DNA from: Colimorpha_A sp045593985
Lineage (GTDB): Bacteria > Bacillota > Clostridia > Oscillospirales > CAG-272
Length of the DNA stretch: 28,899 bases
Direction: 5' to 3'
NCBI GenBank assembly: GCA_045593985.1
Contig: JAZNXR010000028.1
Span: forward strand, 1 to 28,899
Shown here: piece after piece, positions 7,180 to 13,351 of the stretch
Numbering within the stretch: the first letter of the stretch is position 1
Layout: every line of letters starts with the position of its first letter
The notes under the pieces: model-generated
What the model saw: only the letters and a program-made list of their open reading frames with translations
Database searches by the model: none
Told to the model about the DNA's origin: nothing
Position numbers and translations under genes: made by a program

Positions 7180-7632
7180 ATGAAGAACAAGAATGAAATC
7201 CGTGCCCGAGATTTATTATTCGGCATTTTGCTTGGCTTAATATGCTTTTCCCTGCTCTTTTCCGTAGCGGCGATATTATTCAGCGAAGCTAAAAATCCGA
7301 TACTCGCCTTGAACATAACCCTTGTTTTATCCTTTATAAGCGCCGCCGCATATTGGATATTTGAGTACTGTGTGTTCTATAAAAATCGCTCCTCGGCATT
7401 TTCGGTCGGCTATTTTGGAACAATCGTGCTAGGCTCTGCGATCACGTTTTTTGTAACAAGCGTGTTACCGATGCAGTTCATTTTCGACTACTCGGCTTCC
7501 TTAAACGCCGCATATTTAAAAAACGCTTGCGTTCGCTTTTCGCTCTTTAATGCGGTTGCCCTCGTGCTTCGCCTCGGAATCGAAACACATAGGTACATCA
7601 AGAATATATTCGGTGATAAAAACGAACAATAA
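7180..7632 (+). CDS. Small four-helix integral membrane protein, function unknown
   Basis: A 150-residue protein with a charged N-terminal MKNKNEIRARD and four predicted membrane helices: about 11-34 (LLFGILLGLICFSLLFSVAA), 43-63, 74-96 and 117-134, ending in a short charged tail. No family motif was recognised. The ATG at 7180 is chosen because AAAGGAGA lies just upstream; an in-frame start 60 nt earlier would overlap the promoter. It has its own extended -10 promoter and terminator, so it is monocistronic between tRNA-Thr and murA. An accessory or regulatory membrane protein is possible, but no function is claimed. Confidence 0.75.
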   Translation: MKNKNEIRARDLLFGILLGLICFSLLFSVAAILFSEAKNPILALNITLVLSFISAAAYWIFEYCVFYKNRSSAFSVGYFGTIVLGSAITFFVTSVLPMQFIFDYSASLNAAYLKNACVRFSLFNAVALVLRLGIETHRYIKNIFGDKNEQ

Positions 7633-7670
7633 ACCGTTACACGCATATAATGCAGTGTGGCGGTTTATTT
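7631..7670 (+). terminator. Intrinsic terminator of the small membrane protein gene
   Basis: AAACCG (7631-7636) pairs with CGGTTT (7661-7666) around an inner ACACGCAT/ATGC-GTGT stem, followed by ATTTTCTT. It starts at the stop codon. Confidence 0.75.
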
Positions 7671-7756
7671 TCTTACATATTTTTAATTACAATATACAAA
7701 TCTTAGTACTAATATATGTATAAAACGATAATTTTTTTGAATTACGAAAAAAGCCT

Positions 7757-7785
7757 TTGATTTTTTATTTTAAATGTGATATAAT
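7757..7785 (+). promoter_or_regulatory. Sigma-A promoter of murA
   Basis: TTGATT at 7757-7762, 17 bp, TATAAT at 7780-7785 with a TGA extended -10. It gives a leader of about 64 nt containing a small GGTA/TACC hairpin (7804-7816). Confidence 0.8.
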
Positions 7786-7855
7786 ATGTAGGATGGATAA
7801 TTAGGTAAACTCTACCTTTTGCTAAAAAATGAAGTAAAGGTGTTGACATATAAAA

Positions 7856-9148
7856 ATGGAAAGAATCGTAATAAACGGAGGAAAGCCCCTGAACGGCGAA
7901 ATCGAAGTCAGCGGAATGAAAAACGCTGCTCTTCCGATTCTTATGGGCTGCCTGCTCGTTGAAGATAAGTGCATAATTGAAAATCTCCCCGAAATAGACG
8001 ACGTTACCCTTTCCCTTAAGATACTTAGCGCGATGGGTATGTCCGTCCGTATGATAAACAGGAATACTGTTGAGATCGACTCGACCTTCGCCGTTGGCGG
8101 AACAGCTCCGATTGAGCTTGTTCGTAAAATGAGAGCTTCTTACTATCTGCTTGGCGCAGAGCTTGGCAGATTCGGCCGTGCTTACGTCGGATATCCCGGC
8201 GGCTGCGACTTCGGTGTTCGTCCTATTGACCAGCACATTAAGGGCTTCGAGGCTCTCGGAGCAGAGGTAAATGTTGAGGGCGGATACGTTGAGGCGATTG
8301 CAAAGGACGGAATTAAGGCAAATAATATATTCTTCGACGTTATAACCGTCGGCGGAACGATGAACGTAATGCTTGCAGCCGTTAAGGCAGAAGGCACAAC
8401 TATTATCGAAAATGCCGCCCGTGAGCCTCATATTGTTGACCTTGCAAACTTCCTTAACTCCTGCGGAGCAAAGATCAGTGGCGCAGGAACCGATACGATA
8501 AAAATCAAGGGCGTAACAGAGCTTCACGGCTGTACCTACGCAATAATTCCCGATATGATCGAAGCAGGAACATTTATGTTCGCCGCCGCGATCACAAAGG
8601 GATGCTTAAAGATTACAAACGTAATTCCCAAACACCTTGAGTCGATTACTGCAAAGCTCGAGGAAATGGGCGTCGGAGTTGAGGACGGAGACGATTATGT
8701 CACCGTTACCTATAAGGGTGCGCTCAACCGTATAAACGTCAAGACGATGCCATACCCAGGCTTCCCGACGGATATGCAGCCGCAGATGGGAGTTCTTCTC
8801 TGTCTATGTAGCGGCGTCAGCTGTCTTAGCGAGGGCGTCTACGATAACCGCTTCCGCTATTTTGAGGAAGTTAAGAGAATGGGCGCAAACGTCAAGGTTG
8901 ACGGCAGAACCGCTGTTATCGAAGGAATCGAGAAATTCTCACCCGCTACAATTAAGGCAGTCGATCTTCGCGCCGGTGCCGCAATGGTGCTTGCGGGACT
9001 TGCAACGGCAGGCAGAACGGAAATCGAGGACATTCGTCATATTGAGCGCGGCTACGATGATATCGTCGGAAAGCTTCGTTCGGTAGGAGCCGATATCGTA
9101 AAGGTCACATATCCCGACGATACCGAGCCGGTTTCAAAAGCAAATTAA
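7856..9148 (+). CDS. murA: UDP-N-acetylglucosamine 1-carboxyvinyltransferase
   Basis: A 430-residue EPT-fold enzyme that transfers enolpyruvate from PEP to UDP-GlcNAc, the first committed step of peptidoglycan synthesis in the cytoplasm and the fosfomycin target. The conserved K22 in GMKNAALPI and the PEP-adduct cysteine C117 in GGCDFGVRPIDQH are present, so the protein should be fosfomycin-sensitive at this position. Two repeats of the inside-out barrel are complete, with the PGFPTDMQPQ segment and the late RAGAAMVLAGLA block. Length is standard. A promoter, AAAGGTG site at 7836-7842 and terminator bracket it as a single gene. Firmicutes often hold two MurA paralogues; which one this is cannot be said. 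Confidence 0.97.
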   Translation: MERIVINGGKPLNGEIEVSGMKNAALPILMGCLLVEDKCIIENLPEIDDVTLSLKILSAMGMSVRMINRNTVEIDSTFAVGGTAPIELVRKMRASYYLLGAELGRFGRAYVGYPGGCDFGVRPIDQHIKGFEALGAEVNVEGGYVEAIAKDGIKANNIFFDVITVGGTMNVMLAAVKAEGTTIIENAAREPHIVDLANFLNSCGAKISGAGTDTIKIKGVTELHGCTYAIIPDMIEAGTFMFAAAITKGCLKITNVIPKHLESITAKLEEMGVGVEDGDDYVTVTYKGALNRINVKTMPYPGFPTDMQPQMGVLLCLCSGVSCLSEGVYDNRFRYFEEVKRMGANVKVDGRTAVIEGIEKFSPATIKAVDLRAGAAMVLAGLATAGRTEIEDIRHIERGYDDIVGKLRSVGADIVKVTYPDDTEPVSKAN

Positions 9149-9154
9149 ATATAA

Positions 9155-9180
9155 AGGCGGTTACATTGTAACCGCCTCTT
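9155..9180. terminator. Terminator between murA and the convergent ATPase gene
   Basis: A perfect 10-bp stem (9155-9164 with 9168-9177) with an ATT loop between convergent genes. T-rich sequence follows on the + strand and TTTATATTTAA on the - strand, so it may serve both. Confidence 0.8.
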
Positions 9181-9181
9181 A

Positions 9182-10219
9182 TTATTTCAGAGCCTTCGAT
9201 ATAAAGGCTTTTTCCATTTTTTCAAGCGAAACAAAATCCATCGCCTCTTTGTAAATATCCTCAAGAGAAAAGTGGTACCCCCTCGCCAGTCTTAGATCAT
9301 TAAGCGCGCTGTCCTTTAATTCATTTTCAAGAGAATTAAGAAAGCGCAGCTTTTTTCTTACATCCCGCAAGCACGCCTGAATTATAAAGCGCTCGGCGTT
9401 AATTACCGTGTCGCCCTCTCCGAGTAAAATCGCAACGCCCTTTTCGGGAAACATAACGGCGTTAATTCTGCAAAGAGGATCATAAGAAACATATGTGACA
9501 AGGCTTTGCGCCTCTGCCTTCTTCACGATTTCGTTAAAGAGAAACGTCGAAATACCCCGCTTATCTTTTATATATATTACCCTCTTGGCTTCTTTTTCAA
9601 ACGTATCGAAAACGACCTCGCCTGCCATCGAAAAAGCGCTTATCTGCCTCGTTACAAGCTCGTGCCCCTTGCCTGCTCCGATAGTTTTCATAAGGCGGCA
9701 GATCGCCTTTTCCGCTTTCTCATCATTATAACAGCTTAACAGCACACGTTCTCTTTCCGCCCTGACCGATTCGGCTACCGATAAATACTTATATGTTGAC
9801 GAAAAGAGCCTTGCCTTTTGCTTGCTCAGCGCTTCGATCTGATCCCGGCAGAGAGCAAGGAAATCAGCGTTCCAGAATTCACCGAGATTGAGATATTCCT
9901 CCTTCGCACCGGGGTAGCGGGCTTCAAAGGTATGCGGAGACGTTCCGTCAGTTATACCCAGCTGAAGCTTCGGTATTACAATTCCGTCAAGAGAGCTCGG
10001 ATCGGACGAGCAATAATAATATTCCACCTCGTAGCCTATTTCCTCTGCGCTCTCTGCAAATCTTTTCATAAACGTGGACTTTCCCGTACCCGGTCCGCCC
10101 TTAATAACGTACAGCTTTTTCAGATCTTCAAAGATCACGTCACCGTTATTTATAAATCCCCTTGAGGTATTTGCACCGATAAAGTATTTTATCTTTCGTA
10201 CCGATAGGTTATCTACCAT
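9182..10219 (-). CDS. P-loop ATPase of the PRK06851 type
   Basis: A 345-residue cytoplasmic NTPase. The Walker A motif GGPGTGKS is at residues 41-48 after strand KLYVIK, and FDTFEKEAKRVIYIKDKRGIST and LVTYVSYDPLCRINAVMFPEKGVAI mark a C-terminal half that repeats the strand pattern without a second clear Walker A. This matches the uncharacterised PRK06851 family of Firmicutes nucleotide-kinase-like proteins. A GGAGG site 7 nt upstream of the ATG fixes the start. It is transcribed alone towards murA; the 3' end of the ECF gene and its terminator lie upstream. The biochemical role is unknown. Confidence 0.75.
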   Translation of the reverse strand: MVDNLSVRKIKYFIGANTSRGFINNGDVIFEDLKKLYVIKGGPGTGKSTFMKRFAESAEEIGYEVEYYYCSSDPSSLDGIVIPKLQLGITDGTSPHTFEARYPGAKEEYLNLGEFWNADFLALCRDQIEALSKQKARLFSSTYKYLSVAESVRAERERVLLSCYNDEKAEKAICRLMKTIGAGKGHELVTRQISAFSMAGEVVFDTFEKEAKRVIYIKDKRGISTFLFNEIVKKAEAQSLVTYVSYDPLCRINAVMFPEKGVAILLGEGDTVINAERFIIQACLRDVRKKLRFLNSLENELKDSALNDLRLARGYHFSLEDIYKEAMDFVSLEKMEKAFISKALK

Positions 10220-10284
10220 TTGCGCCTCCGTAAAAGCATTATTCTTTTACATATTATGCGAAAAAGAAAAAAATTGACATAAAA

Positions 10285-10313
10285 AAAGAACGGATGAATC
10301 ATCCGTTCTTTTC
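10285..10313 (-). terminator. Intrinsic terminator overlapping the end of the ECF S-component gene
   Basis: AGAACGGATGA at 10287-10297 pairs with TCATCCGTTCT at 10299-10309, and on the - strand a seven-T run follows (10281-10287). The stop codon of the ECF gene (10299-10301) lies within the top of the stem, so the 5' arm is coding. Confidence 0.85.
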
Positions 10314-10856
10314 TTTGATTCTTTTGAATGGGTATTTGTAATTACCGAGCTTGCATAAAAGCAGCACAAGAGGTATTGTCAGAAGCGAGGAGACAAGGTT
10401 GCCGGCAGCGTGCGCCACATCAAACGGCAAGCCGTTAAGTAGCCAGATATAGGCGAAATTCCAATCGCCCTTGAAGAAAACGTAGCATTGATAGGGCATA
10501 TAGAGTAATCCAAAGCCGATGCCGTGAAGCGTTGCAAGAACGGTTATGATGATTCCTGCCGCAACCTCGTTTATGTTTCTTGGTATCAGCATTATGAGAA
10601 GCCACAGAACAGTCCATATGTATAGATTCGGGTACCACCATAGCCCGAATCCGCCCATAAGACCTTCAAGAAAAATATAGACGTATAGCGGAATCAACGC
10701 CTTGAAGCGATATACCGCAGTAAACGCCGCAATAAAGAGGCTTAAAGGATGGACGTTCGGAACGATGTCGATCTGTGCAGACAGGTACATAATTGCCCCG
10801 AAAAGCGCAAAGAGTACCATTTCCTCGATTCTTTTTAGGTGCTTATTTACCTTCAT
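10299..10856 (-). CDS. ECF transporter S component, probably cobalamin-specific
   Basis: A 185-residue integral membrane protein with about six hydrophobic helices, the size and pattern of ECF-transporter substrate-binding (S) components. S components bind a vitamin and dock on the shared EcfT-EcfA1A2 energising module, which is not encoded here. The N-terminal helix FALFGAIMYLSAQIDIVPNVHP and the aromatic stretch GGFGLWWYPNLYIWTVLWLL are visible. The substrate is inferred from context: the gene overlaps the DUF4430 gene by an ATGA and both lie behind a cobalamin riboswitch, so a CbrT-like B12 transporter is likely. A cobalamin precursor such as cobinamide is an alternative. Confidence 0.83.
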   Translation of the reverse strand: MKVNKHLKRIEEMVLFALFGAIMYLSAQIDIVPNVHPLSLFIAAFTAVYRFKALIPLYVYIFLEGLMGGFGLWWYPNLYIWTVLWLLIMLIPRNINEVAAGIIITVLATLHGIGFGLLYMPYQCYVFFKGDWNFAYIWLLNGLPFDVAHAAGNLVSSLLTIPLVLLLCKLGNYKYPFKRIKEKNG

Positions 10857-11248
10857 GCCTTTTCGTACTTGATCTCGTAGCTGTCTCCGTCGGAAATGAT
10901 CGTGTCATCAACACCGCTCGGAAGCTGCTTTCCGTCCTTATAGAAGCCCCACCAAGCGCCGTCCTTATCGTAATCGGCACGCACGCCGTTTACGACCTTA
11001 ACGTAAAGACCGTACTCACTTTCGTCTCCCTCAACGAGGTTTTCCTGCTCGAGCGCACCTCGGAGATTCGAGGAGCTCGTCGTTATCGTGAAAACGGTCC
11101 TCTCTCCCTTGTCGTCGATAACTGTGACTGTGATAGTTTTTTGGCTATCGTCACCCTTTGGCTTTTCGCATCCTACAAAGCTCATAAACGCCGCCGCAGT
11201 CAGCGTAAGAACAAGCAGAACCGATAAAAATCTTTTCATTTTTGTCAT
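10853..11248 (-). CDS. DUF4430-domain lipoprotein, candidate surface B12-binding protein
   Basis: A 131-residue secreted lipoprotein. The signal peptide MTKMKRFLSVLLVLTLTAAAFMSFVGC ends in a lipobox cysteine at residue 27. The mature part carries a DUF4430 domain with the typical LRGALEQENLVEGDESEYGLYVKVVNGV and WWGFYKDGKQLPSGVDD blocks; DUF4430 is related to the C-terminal domain of human intrinsic factor and transcobalamin. The ATG at 11248 follows AAAGGAAT; a longer reading frame would run back into the riboswitch and is rejected. With the overlapping ECF S gene and the riboswitch, the simplest model is a membrane-anchored corrinoid-capturing protein that feeds the transporter. This is inference; no binding residue can be proved. 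Confidence 0.85.
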   Translation of the reverse strand: MTKMKRFLSVLLVLTLTAAAFMSFVGCEKPKGDDSQKTITVTVIDDKGERTVFTITTSSSNLRGALEQENLVEGDESEYGLYVKVVNGVRADYDKDGAWWGFYKDGKQLPSGVDDTIISDGDSYEIKYEKA

Positions 11249-11339
11249 TTTCTTATTCCTTTCTTTTGGGATAATTCCCATATTAAAAATACGTTCGGCG
11301 TTTTTGTACCCGCAAATGCGGCGTCGGCTCTCGCAACTT

Positions 11340-11548
11340 TTACAAAGTCGGGGTAAGTCTTCCGGCTTACAGAGATACATAGCAGAAAAGCACCTTCTCG
11401 GCTTGCGCCAATGGCTTGTCCCGTCCTTCTGCGGTCGGACGGTAGCTTTCTGCCGTGGCTTGCGCCACTCTCTGTTCACGGCGACGGGCTCGCTTCGGTC
11501 TTTCACCGATATTCCTTATTAAACCGCCCCTTGGCGGTGCCCCTTGTC
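11340..11548 (-). promoter_or_regulatory. Cobalamin (B12) riboswitch
   Basis: On the - strand the leader contains the conserved parts of the AdoCbl-type element in order: TAATAAGGAAT near 11520, GGTGAAAGACCGAAGCGAGCCCGTC resembling the P3-P5 core (about 11506-11481), a peripheral stem-rich region, and the B12-box-like GCCGGAAGACTTACC at about 11366-11352. It lies between a consensus promoter and the DUF4430 start, about 100 nt before the start codon. Binding of cobalamin is expected to lower expression of the two uptake genes. No obvious T-run terminator was seen in the leader, so control may be at translation. The exact outer limits are approximate. Confidence 0.88.
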
Positions 11549-11558
11549 GAACAGTGTA

Positions 11559-11587
11559 ATTATACTATTTATGCCCACGTTTGTCAA
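11559..11587 (-). promoter_or_regulatory. Consensus sigma-A promoter of the cobalamin operon
   Basis: On the - strand, TTGACA (11587-11582), 17 bp, TATAAT (11564-11559): a perfect match. Transcription would start about 11552 and pass through the riboswitch. Confidence 0.9.
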
Positions 11588-11638
11588 TAAGCTCAACCTG
11601 CATACCATTGTCGAAGCTCTAAAAATCTTGTCAAAATA

Positions 11639-11667
11639 TTGACTTTGTTTTCTTCTTATGTTATACT
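11639..11667 (+). promoter_or_regulatory. Sigma-A promoter of the structured RNA
   Basis: TTGACT at 11639-11644, 17 bp, TATACT at 11662-11667. The expected start, six bases after the -10, is G11674, which is exactly the first base of the closing stem of the RNA. It diverges from the cobalamin promoter about 50 bp away. Confidence 0.82.
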
Positions 11668-11673
11668 GAATTT

Positions 11674-11822
11674 GCGACTCAGTTGAATATTTTCCCTAAG
11701 AAGGATGCATTTTATTATTGAAAAAATGCATGCTCTATTTCTGCATACTTTCTTAGGGTTGCAAACTGAGTCGCGTCAGCAGAGCTTGTGTTTTTTACGC
11801 GTAGCTTTGCTACGCGTTTTTT
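11674..11822 (+). ncRNA. Structured RNA of unknown family, small RNA or cis-acting leader
   Basis: The 5' domain (11674-11774) is a long hairpin. A perfect 11-bp closing stem (11674-11684 with 11764-11774) is followed by a 9/5-nt internal loop, a perfect 9-bp stem (11694-11702 with 11750-11758) and an inner ATGCATTTT/AAAATGCAT hairpin (about 11705-11732). A 22-nt linker leads to the terminator at 11797-11822. No conserved core of 6S, SRP, tmRNA, RNase P, T-box or common riboswitches was found. The next gene starts 29 nt after the terminator with no room for a promoter, so the RNA could be an attenuator leader. CGCGT at 11772-11776 could pair with the terminator arm ACGCG, a weak (5-bp) sign of switching. 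Confidence 0.6.
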
Positions 11823-11829
11823 ATTTTTA
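11797..11829 (+). terminator. Intrinsic terminator upstream of the membrane fusion gene
   Basis: ACGCGTAGC (11797-11805) pairs perfectly with GCTACGCGT (11809-11817) around TTT, followed by six T's (11817-11822) and more T-rich sequence. It lies before the AAAGGAG site of the gene at 11852. Confidence 0.9.
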
Positions 11830-11851
11830 TTTATCATAAAGGAGAAAAACT

Positions 11852-13315
11852 ATGAACGCATGGATCATGAATCTTAAGGACAATAAAGATGAAAAGCCGA
11901 ATGATCTGACACAAAGTAAATTCCAACTGTGTCTTGAAAAAGGCATACTTGGAATCGGCTGGGTAGGATATGAGGATGACTCTGACTGTGAGTCCTTTCA
12001 GAAAGCAAAAAGCGCCCTCTATTCATTTGAAGTCGGGGACCTCGTCTGGACAAAAGATCCGGATACCGGTAAACGCTATTTGTGCGAGGTCCTTTCCAAG
12101 GCGGAGAAAACGTTGGACACCACCTATAATCAGTACGACATCGGCCACTTGTGCAACTGTAAATACTATGCGATAGAAAACATTACTCTCCTTCTCGAGG
12201 GGATCGATATTGACAAGCCTTCCGCGCGTCATACGATAGAAAAGGCAGACGAAACTCTATCTTCCAAATCACAATATATATTTAACAAATATTTTTTCAA
12301 AGGCGAAAGCAAGAGCAAAAGCAAAAGCAAAAACCAGAGCGAGAACAAGAACAATAGCGAGAAGAAGAACAAGAATGAGGACAAAAACAAGAGCGAGGAC
12401 AAGAGCGAGAGCGGCTTTTTCAAAAAGCACAAGAAAAAGCTCCTTATAACATTAGGAACTGTCGTAGCTGTAGTTTTGCTTGTCATTTTACTCGCAGAAC
12501 CGGTGATCGGATCTATAGTCAACAAGACCTCCTGGAACACCGTCGAAGGAAAGTGTTATTACTACGGATATCAGTCTAGTTATGACGAAACATTTCACTA
12601 CACCTTTGTGATGTTTCAAAACGGAAAGGCAAGTTATCTTGACTTGAACAAATGGTCTGATGGCGAATTCGATGTAACAGGAACCAAGAACTTCGGCGTA
12701 GAATTCTACGACTGCAAATTCGGCTATTATTTGGAAGGTAATTCCGTATATTTAGAAATATATGATGTCGATGGAAACGGCGACACAGCACTCGAATACA
12801 CAGACTGGAATGGAATTCCGGATTCTTTCAACGAAATCACCTGGGAAGAATGCATGTTATTAATCGAAAAATTCGCCTGCGATCATAGGTTTAGCGAACA
12901 GGTAATCGAGTATCCGTCGTGTGAAAGAGAAGGAAGGATTCGCAAGACCTGCAGAATCTGCGGTTATTCAAGCGAGGAGACTACTCCCAAGGAAAAACAC
13001 AACTATTATTACGGATATTGCACGAAATGCGGACAGAAGAAGCCATTGGATAAGAGCAAGTATGAGCCAAACACATGGTACGTCGCAAACGATCTTGAAG
13101 CGCTTCGCTTCCGAAATTTTGAACTTACAAATTACGCAATTACAGGTGGCGGCACAAGCGTAACGGTAAACGGTCATTATTTCTGTGCATACTGCAAAGT
13201 ACTTGACAGCTATCCGAGCATGCATCGAGTCTCATTCAATTACAGCGTAAATAAGTACTATTATTGCGAGCATTGCAACAATTATACTACGGTAAAAATC
13301 GAACTTGACCAATAA
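11852..13315 (+). CDS. Predicted PUA/EVE-like domain, membrane helix and Cys-rich outer domain fusion
   Basis: A 487-residue protein not recognised as a whole. Residues 1-145 (WIMNL, LEKGILGIGW, VGDLVWTKDP) resemble the PUA/EVE-like domains found beside restriction enzymes, which bind nucleic acids or modified bases; this match is by pattern only. Residues 151-196 are a Lys/Ser/Asn/Glu repeat linker with a basic end, followed by one helix (197-222). Residues 228-330 look beta-rich. Then come two Cys clusters: H345, C357, C367-C370, H383, C390-C393, and C445-C448 with C472-C475, like zinc ribbons. The positive-inside rule puts the N terminus in the cytoplasm. AAAGGAG lies 7 nt before the ATG. 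Expression seems to need read-through of the terminator at 11797. Function unknown. Confidence 0.75.
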   Translation: MNAWIMNLKDNKDEKPNDLTQSKFQLCLEKGILGIGWVGYEDDSDCESFQKAKSALYSFEVGDLVWTKDPDTGKRYLCEVLSKAEKTLDTTYNQYDIGHLCNCKYYAIENITLLLEGIDIDKPSARHTIEKADETLSSKSQYIFNKYFFKGESKSKSKSKNQSENKNNSEKKNKNEDKNKSEDKSESGFFKKHKKKLLITLGTVVAVVLLVILLAEPVIGSIVNKTSWNTVEGKCYYYGYQSSYDETFHYTFVMFQNGKASYLDLNKWSDGEFDVTGTKNFGVEFYDCKFGYYLEGNSVYLEIYDVDGNGDTALEYTDWNGIPDSFNEITWEECMLLIEKFACDHRFSEQVIEYPSCEREGRIRKTCRICGYSSEETTPKEKHNYYYGYCTKCGQKKPLDKSKYEPNTWYVANDLEALRFRNFELTNYAITGGGTSVTVNGHYFCAYCKVLDSYPSMHRVSFNYSVNKYYYCEHCNNYTTVKIELDQ

Positions 13316-13320
13316 TGCAT

Positions 13321-13351
13321 AAAAAGGACCGCCGTTCGGCGGTCCTTTTTT
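13321..13351. terminator. Bidirectional terminator between convergent genes
   Basis: A perfect 13-bp stem (13321-13333 with 13338-13350) with a GTTC loop, with A5 on the left and T6 on the right. The stop codon of the - strand foldase gene (13350-13352) overlaps the edge of the stem. Confidence 0.93.

Noticed and set aside
11249..11506. N-terminal extension of the DUF4430 protein by 86 codons
   Set aside because: The extension is encoded by the cobalamin riboswitch, while the ATG at 11248 has a ribosome site and begins a clear lipoprotein signal peptide.
11674..11774. 6S RNA, SRP RNA or retron RNA
   Set aside because: It is too short and lacks the central bubble of 6S RNA. The SRP GGAAGCAGC core is absent, and no reverse transcriptase follows.
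12300..12420. Leucine/serine-rich membrane protein on the - strand opposite the KSKSK linker
   Set aside because: It is only the complement of the low-complexity Lys/Ser/Asn/Glu linker codons of the + strand gene.
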